Assembly (NCBI RefSeq): GCF_014841565.1
Contig: NZ_JACYUD010000009.1
Location: 1 to 64,000, forward strand
From: Rhizobium sp. CFBP 8762
GTDB lineage: Bacteria > Pseudomonadota > Alphaproteobacteria > Rhizobiales > Rhizobiaceae
DNA length: 64,000 bases
Direction: 5' to 3'
Part shown: positions 38,619 through 46,776 of the stretch, one piece after another
How positions within the stretch are numbered: position 1 is the first letter of the stretch
Layout: each line of letters starts with the position of its first letter
Program-made: the position numbers and the translations under genes
Notes under the pieces: generated by a model
What the model was told of the DNA's origin: nothing
Seen by the model: the letters and a program-made list of their open reading frames with translations, nothing else
The model's database searches: none

Positions 38619-39121
38619 TCGCTCGCTCGCCAACCGATTGTGCCAGCGATCCGGGCGGGAATCTCGTCGCCCATAGGCACCACCAGCACCCGGGCCGGGT
38701 TGACCGGGCCGGGAAAGACGAGAGCGCCATAGGGCACAGGCTCAAACCCGAGTGGCTGATAATAGGGCGGATCGCCCACCAAGATCACGCCTTCGGAGCC
38801 CTTGCGCCGCGCCGCTTCCACTGCAATACGCACCAGTTCCCGGCCAATGCCCCTGCCCTGATGCGATGGTCGCACGGCCAGCGGCCCCAGCAGATGCGCG
38901 TTCACACAGCCCGCCAAAACCGGCGTCATGCGCACAGACGCGATGGTTTCACCATCATCGGCGCAAATAAACGATAACTGCCGGTCGTGCGGTCCCTGCT
39001 CGCGAATACGGGCTGCCGTTTTGGCAAACCGTCCCGGCCCAAAGGCTTCGCGGTTGATATCCTCAATGGCAGTATCGTGGGAAGCGTCCTCGGTCAGATA
39101 GACGAGATCATGTTTTTTCAT
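38615..39121 (-). CDS. GNAT family N-acetyltransferase
   Basis: A 168-residue GNAT protein. The acetyl-CoA site is at LLGPLAVRPSHQGRGIGREL (strand 4 and the P-loop-like QGRGIG), followed by helix 3 and VILVGDPPYYQPLGFEPVP, a motif shared with the YhbS-like subgroup. The substrate is unknown. ATG at 39121 (MKKHDLVYL) was chosen; the frame extends 20 codons upstream without family residues. It converges on the MoxR operon with stop overlap and is divergent from the glutathione transferase. Confidence 0.88.
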   Translation of the reverse strand: MKKHDLVYLTEDASHDTAIEDINREAFGPGRFAKTAARIREQGPHDRQLSFICADDGETIASVRMTPVLAGCVNAHLLGPLAVRPSHQGRGIGRELVRIAVEAARRKGSEGVILVGDPPYYQPLGFEPVPYGALVFPGPVNPARVLVVPMGDEIPARIAGTIGWRASD

Positions 39122-39360
39122 GGGATCAGAAACCAGCAAGCAACAGAACGGGATGGCGGAGTGTACAGAGACACTTTTCAAGCATCAGCGTCGTCGCAAG
39201 GTTCCTGTAGGCATCATGATGGATCGGTCCCAAAGAGTTCACATCGCCGATAGCAGAAAACAGGTCGCTGTCAAAGCCAAAAACGCACTGTTCATCATTT
39301 GCGCGGGTGTTCGAAAACCGTGAGTTCCTCTATCTCAGGAAAGAACAGAACAGGGAGACG

Positions 39361-40341
39361 ATGATGGGTATGCTTGTGGATGGCGTCTGGCACGATGTCT
39401 GGTACGACACGGCCTCCAGCAAGGGGCAGTTTCAGCGTGACTCCTCCCGGTTTCGCAACTGGGTAACGGCCGATGGCGCAGCCGGCCCAACGGGAACCGG
39501 CGGTTTCAAGGCGGAAGCTTCACGCTACCATCTCTATGTGTCGCTTGCTTGCCCGTGGGCCCATCGCACGCTGATTTTCCGGCAGTTGAAAAAGTTGACC
39601 GACCTGATTTCCGTTTCGGTCGTTGACCCCTTCATGGGCGAAAACGGCTGGGAATTCAGAAACATCGACGGCGGCACGAAGGACCACTTGTTTGACGCAG
39701 CCGCACTCTGGGAAATCTATGTGCGCGCCAAGCCGGACTATTCCGGTCGCGTAACCGTGCCGGTATTATGGGACAAGGCGAGCGATACCATCGTCTCCAA
39801 CGAGTCCGCCGATATCATCCGCATGTTCAACAGTGCTTTCGATTCGCTGACAGGATCGACCGATGACTTTTACCCGCACGCCCTGCGCAGCGAAATCGAC
39901 GCCATCAATGACCGGGTTTACAACACCGTCAACAATGGGGTGTACAAAGCAGGCTTTGCCACAACCCAGAGTGCCTATGAGGAGCATATTCCGCCGCTGT
40001 TCGATACGCTGGACTGGATTGAAGACACGCTCTCGCAGCAGCGCTATCTTGCGGGCTCGCAACTGACCGAGGCTGACTGGCGCCTGTTCACCACACTTGT
40101 TCGGTTCGATCCGGTCTATGTCGGACACTTCAAATGCAACCTGCGCCGCATTGCCGACTATCCCAATCTCTCAAATTATCTGCGGAACCTCTACCAGATG
40201 CCCGGCATCGCCGAGACGGTCAACATCACCCATATCAAACGGCATTATTACGAGAGCCACAAGACGATCAACCCTACCGGGATCGTGCCGATGGGACCGA
40301 TCCTCGACCTCGACGCGCCGCATAATCGCGATAGCATTTAG
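39361..40341 (+). CDS. Glutathionyl-hydroquinone reductase (ECM4/YqjG family)
   Basis: A 326-residue omega-like glutathione transferase. The thioredoxin-fold N-terminus has the catalytic cysteine in SLACPWAHRTLIFRQLK; the C-terminal helical domain shows IVSNESADIIRMFNSAFD and YLAGSQLTEADWRLFTTLVRFD, with the family's FKCNLRRIADYPNL. YqjG-type enzymes reduce glutathionyl-hydroquinones. ATG at 39361 was chosen, with GGGAGA six bases upstream; the upstream frame reaches into the divergent promoter. The TAG stop (40339-40341) is formed by the first bases of a palindromic repeat. Confidence 0.93.
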   Translation: MMGMLVDGVWHDVWYDTASSKGQFQRDSSRFRNWVTADGAAGPTGTGGFKAEASRYHLYVSLACPWAHRTLIFRQLKKLTDLISVSVVDPFMGENGWEFRNIDGGTKDHLFDAAALWEIYVRAKPDYSGRVTVPVLWDKASDTIVSNESADIIRMFNSAFDSLTGSTDDFYPHALRSEIDAINDRVYNTVNNGVYKAGFATTQSAYEEHIPPLFDTLDWIEDTLSQQRYLAGSQLTEADWRLFTTLVRFDPVYVGHFKCNLRRIADYPNLSNYLRNLYQMPGIAETVNITHIKRHYYESHKTINPTGIVPMGPILDLDAPHNRDSI

Positions 40342-40444
40342 AGCATTTCCAGTGAAAGTGGAATCACTTTTACGTCCGGACAATGCGACAAAACAAGAGG
40401 TTAGAGCATTTCTGGCGGACACATGGTCGCTGAAAATGCTCTAA
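40339..40444 (+). repeat. Family B palindromic repeat, copy 2
   Basis: A 106-base unit starting tagagcatttccagtg and ending gctctaa, matching the copy at 28808-28912 in both ends and in the spacer caatgcgacaaaacaagagg. The inner hairpin differs (agagcattt ... aaatgctct), keeping its pairing despite changed bases, which suggests that the structure matters. It fills the whole gap between two convergent genes: its first bases are the stop codon of the transferase and the Nudix stop follows it directly. Confidence 0.9.
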
Positions 40445-40924
40445 CTACCAAACATCAGACGGCGGCGCATGGCCGATCATTTCGGCCAGCCGCCGCCGCG
40501 TTGCCGGTGTCGTATCGTCGGGAAGCGAATCCAGCGCGAAGAAACCGCTTTCGATGATTTCACGATCGCGCACTTTGTGGGTGGTTTGCTCCACACCATC
40601 GCACCGGTAAAAAAGAACGTGGTCCCGCTTGCTGGCCTGACGGTTGAAGTAGACCTGGAACAGAACCGGCGGGCGGGTGAGCACGAGATTGCCCTCTTCA
40701 CGCAGTTCCTTTTCCAAAGCTTGCAAGGCAGTTTCGCCATGCTCCAGCCCGCCGCCCGGCATGTGCCAGCCGGGAACGTAGGAATGCTTGACCAGAAAGA
40801 TGTGCCCCATTCCGTTGAAACAGGCGGCGCGCACGCCCATCGTCATTCCGCGTGAAAACCGAAAATAGACATGGGCCAATCGTGTCAGCACATATGTCCT
40901 GTAATCCCGTCGTTTTGCGTGCAT
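40445..40924 (-). CDS. Nudix hydrolase
   Basis: A 159-residue Nudix protein. The box reads GGGLEHGETALQALEKELRE followed by EG, with Lys in place of the usual first Arg but with the metal-binding Glu residues kept. The preceding AACFNGMGHIFLVKHSYVPGWHMP forms the usual strands. The substrate cannot be told. The start was placed at 40924; internal ATGs at residues 27 and 29 would remove a basic segment (RRDYRTYVLTRLAHVYFRF) which could be an amphipathic helix. It is divergent from the phosphoesterase gene (59 bases between starts). Confidence 0.88.
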   Translation of the reverse strand: MHAKRRDYRTYVLTRLAHVYFRFSRGMTMGVRAACFNGMGHIFLVKHSYVPGWHMPGGGLEHGETALQALEKELREEGNLVLTRPPVLFQVYFNRQASKRDHVLFYRCDGVEQTTHKVRDREIIESGFFALDSLPDDTTPATRRRLAEMIGHAPPSDVW

Positions 40925-40983
40925 GACTGCGACCCGATGCTTTTGTATTTGCTTTGCGCAGAAACTGCGTTAGCTACCCCAGA

Positions 40984-41886
40984 ATGTTCAAGCTCGCACA
41001 TATCTCCGATGTTCATCTCGGTCCACTGCCCGATCTCAGCTTTATGGAGCTGGCATCCAAGCGCATCACCGGTTTTGTGAACTGGCATCGCAACCGGCGC
41101 AAACATATGTTCAGCAACACGCTGGAACTGATCATGGCCGATATGGAGCGCCAGAAACCCGACCATATGGCTATAACCGGCGATCTGGTCAATCTCGCGA
41201 CCAATCTGGAAATCGAAGCCGTCACCGCCTGGCTGACGGATGCGGGAAAACCGGAGGACATATCGCTCGTTCCCGGCAATCACGATGCCTATGTGCCCGG
41301 CGCTTACGACAAGACAACAAAGGCATGGTATCCCTACATGCGCGGCGATCAAGGCCCCGCCGTCTGGGACGAGGATGACCACGTTTTCCCCTATGTGCGG
41401 GTGCGCGGAAACGTTGCCATCATCGGCTGTTCGACGGCTGTGGCAACACCTCCCTTTGCAGCCAGTGGCTATTTCGGGCGTAGACAGGCACGTGAAACGG
41501 TCAATCTGCTGCGTGCCGCCGGCGAAGCGGGTTTGTTTCGGGTGGTTATGATTCACCATCCCCCCATTCGAGGGGCAGCCTCCGCGCACAAGCGTATGCT
41601 GGGCATTCGCCGCTTTGGTGCGACAATCCGTGCGGGCGGTGCAGAACTGGTGCTGCACGGCCATACCCATCTGAACACGGTGTATGACCTCAAAGGCCAG
41701 ATTACCCGTGTGCCAGTGGTGGGCATTGCGTCTGCCTCACAGTCCCCCGGCGGCAAAAAGCCGCCAGCGGGCTACAATCTGTTTTCCATTTCCGGTGAGC
41801 CCGGAAACTGGTCGGTTGTCCGCGAGCGCTATGCCCTGAATGCGGAAGGCAGTGGCATAGAACTCGCAGAAACCAATCAGTTTTAG
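40984..41886 (+). CDS. Calcineurin-like metallophosphoesterase
   Basis: A 300-residue phosphoesterase with all five metal-site motifs: LAHISDVHLGPL (DxH), MAITGDLVN (GDxxN), LVPGNHDAY (GNHD), MIHHPPIRG (H) and LVLHGHTHLN (GHxH). The fold suits a cyclic-nucleotide or phospholipid-headgroup phosphodiesterase, but the substrate is not visible. ATG at 40984 starts the first strand directly; the ten upstream codons from TTG 40954 have no family look. The stop overlaps leuA's stop by four bases. Confidence 0.9.
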   Translation: MFKLAHISDVHLGPLPDLSFMELASKRITGFVNWHRNRRKHMFSNTLELIMADMERQKPDHMAITGDLVNLATNLEIEAVTAWLTDAGKPEDISLVPGNHDAYVPGAYDKTTKAWYPYMRGDQGPAVWDEDDHVFPYVRVRGNVAIIGCSTAVATPPFAASGYFGRRQARETVNLLRAAGEAGLFRVVMIHHPPIRGAASAHKRMLGIRRFGATIRAGGAELVLHGHTHLNTVYDLKGQITRVPVVGIASASQSPGGKKPPAGYNLFSISGEPGNWSVVRERYALNAEGSGIELAETNQF

Positions 41887-43619
41887 GCGTTCAATTCCAG
41901 AACACGGTTGGCTGCCGAAACGATGGCTTCCAGAGACGCGGCCACGATGTTGGTATTGATGCCGACGCCGAACAGCTTTCCGCCGGGATATTCCATCTCG
42001 ACATAGGCAATGGCGGCAGCATTGGAGCCATGCTGCAAGGAGTGCTCGGAATAATTGGCCACCGACATGTCGATACCGGTGTAGATCGACAGCGCGTTGA
42101 TGAAGCCGTCGATTGGCCCGGTGCCTTTTCCTTCGATCCGCTTCGTCTCACCATGATCAGTAATTTCAGCCGCCACCACACGCGGTCCCTTGTGCTCGCC
42201 CACAGGGTAGCTGTGATGGTCGATGAATTTGAGGCGGCCATTTGGCTGGTCGACATAGCGCTCGATAAAGCGCGCATGGATGGCCTTGGACGGCAGTTCC
42301 TTGCCTTCCTCATCGGTGATGCGCTGGATGTCCTCGCGGAACTCCACCTGAAGCGCGCGCGGCAGGTTGATGCCGTAATCCTCAGCCAGAATATAGGCGA
42401 TACCGCCCTTGCCCGACTGCGAGTTGATACGGATGATCGCCTCATAGGACCGACCGACATCCTGCGGATCAATTGGCAGATACGGTACTTCCCACAGGGA
42501 TGTGTTTGCCTTCTTGATGGCCTTCATGCCCTTGTTGATGGCATCCTGATGCGAGCCGGAAAACGCGGTGTAGACCAGTTCGCCCACATACGGATGACGC
42601 TCGGGAATGATCATCTGGTTGGAATATTCGTACACGGCCTTGATCCGCTCGATGTCCGAGCAGTCCAGTTCCGGGTCCAGCCCTTGCGTGAACATGTTGA
42701 GCGCCAGGGTCACGACATCCACGTTGCCGGTGCGCTCGCCATTGCCAAACAATGTCCCTTCCACACGGTCCGCACCCGCCATCAACCCCAGTTCGGTGGC
42801 GGCAATGCCCGTGCCCCGGTCATTGTGGGGATGGAGCGAAATGATCAAATTCTCACGGTTGTCCAGATTGCGGCACATCCACTCGATCTGGTCGGCGTAG
42901 ACGTTGGGCGTTGCCAGTTCCACGGTGGAGGGCAGATTGAGAATCAGTTTGTTGTCAGCGGTCGGCTGCATGATCTCCGTCACCGCGTTACAAATCTCCA
43001 GCGCCACTTCGAGCTCGGTGCCGGTAAAGCTTTCCGGGGAATACTGGAAGCGATAGCCGCCCCCCGCCTTGGCAGCCATATCGGCCACCATCTTGGCGGC
43101 ATCGGTCGCAATCTGCTTGATGCCCTTCACGTCTTTCGCAAACACCACACGGCGCTGCAACTCGCTGGTGGAGTTGTAGAAGTGAACGATGGGCTTGGTC
43201 GCGCCTTCCAGTGATTCGAATGTGCGGGTGATCAGTTCCGGGCGGCACTGCACCAGCACTTGCAAGGATACATCGGCGGGAACACTGCCCTCCTCCACGC
43301 ACCAGCGGACGAAATCGAAATCCGTCTGCGATGCAGACGGGAAACCAATTTCGATTTCCTTGAAACCCATGTCCAGCAGCAAATGGAACATGCGTGCCTT
43401 GCGGTCGTGCCCCATGGGGTCCACGAGCGACTGGTTGCCGTCGCGCAAATCCACCGAACACCAGATCGGTGCTTTGGTAATGGATTTGGACGGCCATGTC
43501 CGATCAGCAATGTCGATGGGGGGATAGGGCCGGTACTTGGTGCTGGCTGCGGCCATGCCTCTGCCGGTGTTGACCATGTCCGGGCGGGCCTTCGAAGCGG
43601 TCTGCGTGCTGTCTGTCAT
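41883..43619 (-). CDS. leuA: 2-isopropylmalate synthase
   Basis: A 578-residue enzyme that condenses acetyl-CoA with 2-oxoisovalerate, the first step of leucine synthesis. The catalytic barrel has WCSVDLRDGNQSLVDPMGHD (the metal-binding region R-D) and LIISLHPHNDRGTGIAATEL with the HxH metal ligands; TAFSGSHQDAINKG and the C-terminal regulatory domain (LQVEFREDIQRIT ... SIYTGIDMSV) follow. Length and the N-terminal YRPYPPIDIADRTWPSK place it in the longer type 2 group. It is preceded by a leucine-rich leader peptide and hairpins (43689-43905), so expression should fall when charged tRNA-Leu is plentiful, in addition to feedback inhibition by leucine known for the family. Confidence 0.96.
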   Translation of the reverse strand: MTDSTQTASKARPDMVNTGRGMAAASTKYRPYPPIDIADRTWPSKSITKAPIWCSVDLRDGNQSLVDPMGHDRKARMFHLLLDMGFKEIEIGFPSASQTDFDFVRWCVEEGSVPADVSLQVLVQCRPELITRTFESLEGATKPIVHFYNSTSELQRRVVFAKDVKGIKQIATDAAKMVADMAAKAGGGYRFQYSPESFTGTELEVALEICNAVTEIMQPTADNKLILNLPSTVELATPNVYADQIEWMCRNLDNRENLIISLHPHNDRGTGIAATELGLMAGADRVEGTLFGNGERTGNVDVVTLALNMFTQGLDPELDCSDIERIKAVYEYSNQMIIPERHPYVGELVYTAFSGSHQDAINKGMKAIKKANTSLWEVPYLPIDPQDVGRSYEAIIRINSQSGKGGIAYILAEDYGINLPRALQVEFREDIQRITDEEGKELPSKAIHARFIERYVDQPNGRLKFIDHHSYPVGEHKGPRVVAAEITDHGETKRIEGKGTGPIDGFINALSIYTGIDMSVANYSEHSLQHGSNAAAIAYVEMEYPGGKLFGVGINTNIVAASLEAIVSAANRVLELNA

Positions 43620-43688
43620 TGTCTCTTCCTTACATCCGCCTGTGCATAAGCCTTAGCTGAAAAGGCGTTGCACTTGAACCGGAAACGA

Positions 43689-43703
43689 CGTCCCTGCGGG
43701 ACG
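43689..43703 (-). promoter_or_regulatory. Second hairpin of the leuA leader
   Basis: cgtccc and gggacg form a six-pair stem with a three-base loop, 70 bases before leuA. On the minus strand the U-rich ctattttt precedes it and gtcgttt follows it. It may be the terminator of the attenuator or the stem that replaces it. Confidence 0.5.
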
Positions 43704-43737
43704 AAAAATAGGGATACACTTCGCGATGTGGTACACA

Positions 43738-43780
43738 GGGAGCTTTTGTGCCGGTGGGCTATCGGCCACCGGGCGCTCCC
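43738..43780 (-). promoter_or_regulatory. First hairpin of the leuA leader
   Basis: A long stem-loop directly after the leader stop codon: gggagc pairs with gctccc on the outside, and ccggtgg with ccaccgg on the inside. Ribosome position on the leucine codons would decide its formation. Assignment as antiterminator or terminator cannot be made by eye. Confidence 0.55.
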
Positions 43781-43905
43781 TACAGGACCCGGCAACCGCG
43801 TGTAAGGCCGAGGAGTAGGAGAGTTGTGAACGCGCGAGACCGCTGCACTGCCGCTTCACGGCGGCGCGCCATCTGGTCCATAAACTGTTCGCGTTTGCTG
43901 TTCAT
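43780..43905 (-). CDS. leuL: Leucine-rich leader peptide of leuA
   Basis: A 41-codon frame that begins MNSKREQFMDQMARRR and ends FTTLLLLGLTRGCRVL. It has four Leu codons in a row (ctc cta ctc ctc), then Gly and a fifth Leu, close to its end; five of six residues in this block are Leu. Two hairpins follow the stop and leuA begins 160 bases further on. The layout is that of a transcription attenuator controlled by tRNA-Leu charging. The basic, helical N-terminal part is longer than in classical enteric leaders and is a feature worth comparing in relatives. A promoter-like pair (TTGCGA, 17 bases, TAGACA) ends seven bases upstream of the ATG, so the transcript may be leaderless. Confidence 0.8.
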   Translation of the reverse strand: MNSKREQFMDQMARRREAAVQRSRAFTTLLLLGLTRGCRVL

Positions 43906-43912
43906 GCGCCCA

Positions 43913-43941
43913 TGTCTACAACCGGGATTGCGACCTCGCAA
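43913..43941 (-). promoter_or_regulatory. Putative promoter of the leuA leader
   Basis: On the minus strand, TTGCGA (43941-43936), a 17-base spacer and TAGACA (43918-43913) resemble sigma-70 elements. The spacing and the -35 box are the same as at the trpL leader (49162-49134). The predicted start lies at or just before the leader ATG. Confidence 0.5.
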
Positions 43942-43979
43942 GCCACATTGACACGTTTTCCCGCTTCAAAACGCAAAAG

Positions 43980-44008
43980 TGCCCGGTTACGTCAGGCGTA
44001 ACTAGGCA
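43980..44008 (-). terminator. Probable terminator of the clpP-like gene
   Basis: On the minus strand, tgcc and gttacg pair with cgtaac and ggca across a five-base loop with one internal mismatch pair, followed by cttttg. It lies 24 bases after the clpP-like stop and upstream of the leuA leader promoter, so it separates the two units. Confidence 0.6.
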
Positions 44009-44031
44009 TTTTGTAGGGGTTACCAGCAGTT

Positions 44032-44610
44032 TCAGATATCAGCAGATGACGTGACAATGCGCGAAACCAGACCATAGGTCTTGGCATCTTCGGCCGAGAG
44101 CCAGTAGTCACGGTCCGTATCCTTGGCAATCTTCTCGATTGGTTGGCCCGTGGCCTCGGAGAAAATGCGGTTCAGACGCTCATTCATCTTGATGATTTCG
44201 CGGGCCTGAATCTCGATATCCGATGCCATACCGCGTGTGCCGCCAGAAGGTTGATGCAACAGGAAGCGCGTATTCTTGAGGCAAATGCGGCGCTCTTTAT
44301 CGGCTGCAACGAAGATCAACGCGCCAGCGGATGCAACCCAGCCGGTGCCGATGGTCCAGACCTTCGGCTTCACGAACTTGATCATGTCGTGAATGCTGTC
44401 ACCGGACTCCACATGACCGCCGGGCGAATTGACGAAAATACGAATGTCGTCATCACCGGCAGATGCAAGGGCAACGAGTTGCGAGCAAACCTTCTGCGCC
44501 AGTTCCTGCGTGATGGGGCCGTAGATGAAAATGGAGCGCGACTTGAATAGATTCGCTTCTGTTTCCTTGCCCAAAGGCAGTTCTGTTTTCTTGTCTTCTT
44601 CGTCGTTCAT
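44032..44610 (-). CDS. ClpP-like ATP-dependent Clp protease proteolytic subunit (paralogue)
   Basis: A 192-residue serine protease of the ClpP family. The catalytic Ser is in [13 protein letters not shown] (where ClpP has QAASMGA), the His in FLLHQPSGG, and the Asp in [13 protein letters not shown], so the triad is complete. [19 protein letters not shown] is the oligomer handle region. The N-terminus is acidic ([15 protein letters not shown]) and differs from the main ClpP, which in this group is encoded beside clpX; none of clpX, tig or lon is near. It is therefore likely a second, specialised ClpP. ATG at 44610 was chosen because the upstream extension to 44667 lacks similarity and GGAGAGA lies eight bases before the ATG. 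Confidence 0.88.
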   Translation of the reverse strand: MNDEEDKKTELPLGKETEANLFKSRSIFIYGPITQELAQKVCSQLVALASAGDDDIRIFVNSPGGHVESGDSIHDMIKFVKPKVWTIGTGWVASAGALIFVAADKERRICLKNTRFLLHQPSGGTRGMASDIEIQAREIIKMNERLNRIFSEATGQPIEKIAKDTDRDYWLSAEDAKTYGLVSRIVTSSADI

Positions 44611-44790
44611 ACGCAACTCTCTCCATTCTAGCGAACCATGTTGCCCATCAGATAATGCCAGTTGCACCAGAAAACAATGCGCCTGTTATCAAGGATTGCA
44701 TTTGCATCGGCGCTGGACAGCGCAGCAGCCGCATGGCTAAATTGCTGCATCGCAACGATAACAAGAAATCAGCATTTCGAGGGGACCCAT

Positions 44791-45360
44791 ATGTTGAAGC
44801 GACTATCTCTCACTGCGGCTGTCTTCATGACAGCCAGCGCACCCGCCTTTGCCCATCTTGATCCGGCCGCGCACGGCTCGTTTCTGGCGGGTGTGACCCA
44901 CCCTTTTTCAGGGCTGGATCATATCCTAGCCATGGTTGCCGTGGGCCTATGGGCAGCGCAGATCAGCGGGCGCGCACTGTGGGCCGTACCGGCTGCCTTT
45001 GTCGGCACCATGGCGCTCGGGTTTGGCGCAGCGCTTGCCGGGGTATCCCTGCCCTTTGTTGAACCTGCAATTCTTGCGTCCGTTGTCGCTCTTGGCCTGT
45101 TGGTCGCAATGGCAGTCCGTGTGCCCTTGGCGGTAAGTAGCGCTGTCGTCAGCGTCTTTGCGCTGTTCCACGGCTTTGCCCATGGTAGCGAACTGGGAGC
45201 TGCGGGCGCGCTGTCCTTTGGCCTTGGCTTTGTGGTCGCCACCGCACTGCTACACGCAGCAGGCATTGGGCTGGGCGTGATGATCGGCACACGCATGGCC
45301 CTTTCGCGCATGCTGGGCGCCTTCACGGCGCTGGCCGGTGTCGCCCTGATATTTGCGTGA
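44791..45360 (+). CDS. HupE/UreJ family protein
   Basis: A 189-residue membrane protein with a signal peptide (LSLTAAVFMTASAPAFA), then six hydrophobic helices. The family motif HPFSGLDHILAMVAVGLWA (HPxxGxDH) follows, which in HupE/UreJ is thought to bind nickel; FALFHGFAHGSEL is the second histidine motif. These proteins supply nickel, or possibly cobalt, to hydrogenase or urease, but no such enzymes are in the window. ATG at 44791 has GAGGGG nine bases upstream; a longer frame from 44662 has no good site. It is divergent from the ClpP paralogue. Confidence 0.9.
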   Translation: MLKRLSLTAAVFMTASAPAFAHLDPAAHGSFLAGVTHPFSGLDHILAMVAVGLWAAQISGRALWAVPAAFVGTMALGFGAALAGVSLPFVEPAILASVVALGLLVAMAVRVPLAVSSAVVSVFALFHGFAHGSELGAAGALSFGLGFVVATALLHAAGIGLGVMIGTRMALSRMLGAFTALAGVALIFA

Positions 45361-45406
45361 AGAACAGGTATTGCGGGTAAGCTATGTTGCCCGCAATACC
45401 CTCATC

Positions 45407-45865
45407 CTAACCCCGCCCGCGATAGGGCTGCACGCCCTGATCCGGCAACCAGACGCCAGCCGGGGCCTCTCCGGTCTGCCAGAACACGTCAATGGGAATA
45501 CCACCGCGCGGGTACCAGTAAGCACCGATGCGCAGCCATTTTGGCTGCAACAGGGCCACCAGCGTCTTGGCAATTTCAATCGTGCAATCCTCGTGGAAAG
45601 CCCCGTGATTGCGGAACGAATGCAGATAAAGTTTCAGCGATTTGGATTCGACCAGAAATGCGTCCGGGATATAGTCGATCACAATATGTGCAAAGTCCGG
45701 TTGGCCGGTCATGGGGCAAAGGGATGTGAATTCCGGTGCGGTGAAGCGCACGACAAAATCGGTTCCCTGATTGCCGCTTGGCACCTTTTCGAGAATCGCC
45801 TGTTCCGGGCTCTGCGGTTGCTCGACATTTTTGCCGAGCTGGGAAAGACCTGACACGTCTGTCAT
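45407..45865 (-). CDS. queF: NADPH-dependent 7-cyano-7-deazaguanine reductase
   Basis: A 152-residue single-domain (type I) QueF, which reduces preQ0 to preQ1 in queuosine synthesis. The catalytic cysteine is in [15 protein letters not shown], and [21 protein letters not shown] is the QueF motif that binds substrate and NADPH. The C-terminus [19 protein letters not shown] is also typical. It overlaps the CDF transporter gene by four bases and is the last gene of an operon that starts with trpE(G), an unusual neighbour for a queuosine gene. Confidence 0.95.
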   Translation of the reverse strand: MTDVSGLSQLGKNVEQPQSPEQAILEKVPSGNQGTDFVVRFTAPEFTSLCPMTGQPDFAHIVIDYIPDAFLVESKSLKLYLHSFRNHGAFHEDCTIEIAKTLVALLQPKWLRIGAYWYPRGGIPIDVFWQTGEAPAGVWLPDQGVQPYRGRG

Positions 45866-46776
45866 GGGGTATTGTCCTCAAATGCTACACGAATTCCATG
45901 GGCTTTTTCGGTTTCAGGCTCCACGTGAATGGCAACCTGTGCACCCGGATGCACGGCCTTGATGGCGTCTTCCAGCCGGTCACAAATGGCATGCGCATCG
46001 CCCACGGGCATGGCATGCGGCACGACCAGATGAAAATCAACAAAAATCACGGACCCGCCCTGCCGGGTCTTGAGGTCATGCACATTCAGCGAGCCGGTGG
46101 CATTGGTGGCGATGGCCTGACGAATTTCGGCGTCCTCCTCCGGCGTTATCGCGCCGTCCATCAACCCGGACACCGAATGGGAGATAACCTTCCATCCCTG
46201 ATACAGAATATTAACCGCGACGATGACCGCCAGAAGCGGATCAAGCACCGCGTAGCCTGTCCATAGTGCCAGTATCAAACCAACGAGCACGCCGACCGAT
46301 GTTACCACATCCGACCAGATATGCTGGCCATCGGCGGTCAGGGCCGGTGAGCGATACCGCTTTCCGGCACGGATCAAAACAAAGGCCCAGACGGCGTTGA
46401 TGACGCCCGCGCCAAAGTTGATGGCGATACCCAGAACAGGCGCTTCCGGCAGCACGGGATTGAGAATGGCCGGTGCGGCCTCCATGATGATGAGTAGCGC
46501 CGCCACGACAATCAGCACGCCTTCGACCACGGCCGACAGATATTCTGCCTTGTGGTGTCCGAAGGGATGCGAATCGTCGGCCGGTTTTGCCGCATACCCG
46601 ATCACCACAAACGCGATGACCGCTGCCACCACATTGACAGTGGATTCCAGACCATCCGATAGCAAAGCCACGGACCCCGTGACCCACCACGCCACCAGTT
46701 TCAACCCCATGACACCGAGCGCCAGCGGAATGCTCCAGAAGGCCAGCCGCTGGGCGTTGTTGCGCGGCGAGGTCAT
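45862..46776 (-). CDS. Cation diffusion facilitator transporter
   Basis: A 304-residue CDF antiporter. Six helices occupy residues 10-205; the metal site shows in [15 protein letters not shown] (helix 2) and [17 protein letters not shown] (helix 5, HxxxD), and [14 protein letters not shown] is the conserved loop. The C-terminal ferredoxin-like domain ([20 protein letters not shown]) completes it. Likely substrates are zinc, iron or manganese; the sequence does not decide. It overlaps trpE(G) upstream and queF downstream by four bases each, so the three genes are co-translated. Confidence 0.92.
   Translation of the reverse strand: MTSPRNNAQRLAFWSIPLALGVMGLKLVAWWVTGSVALLSDGLESTVNVVAAVIAFVVIGYAAKPADDSHPFGHHKAEYLSAVVEGVLIVVAALLIIMEAAPAILNPVLPEAPVLGIAINFGAGVINAVWAFVLIRAGKRYRSPALTADGQHIWSDVVTSVGVLVGLILALWTGYAVLDPLLAVIVAVNILYQGWKVISHSVSGLMDGAITPEEDAEIRQAIATNATGSLNVHDLKTRQGGSVIFVDFHLVVPHAMPVGDAHAICDRLEDAIKAVHPGAQVAIHVEPETEKAHGIRVAFEDNTP

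Noticed and set aside
43653-43859. Minus-strand frame in the leuA leader region (68 codons)
   Set aside because: Out of frame with the Leu-rich leader and made of hairpin sequence; the 43780-43905 frame explains the region better.
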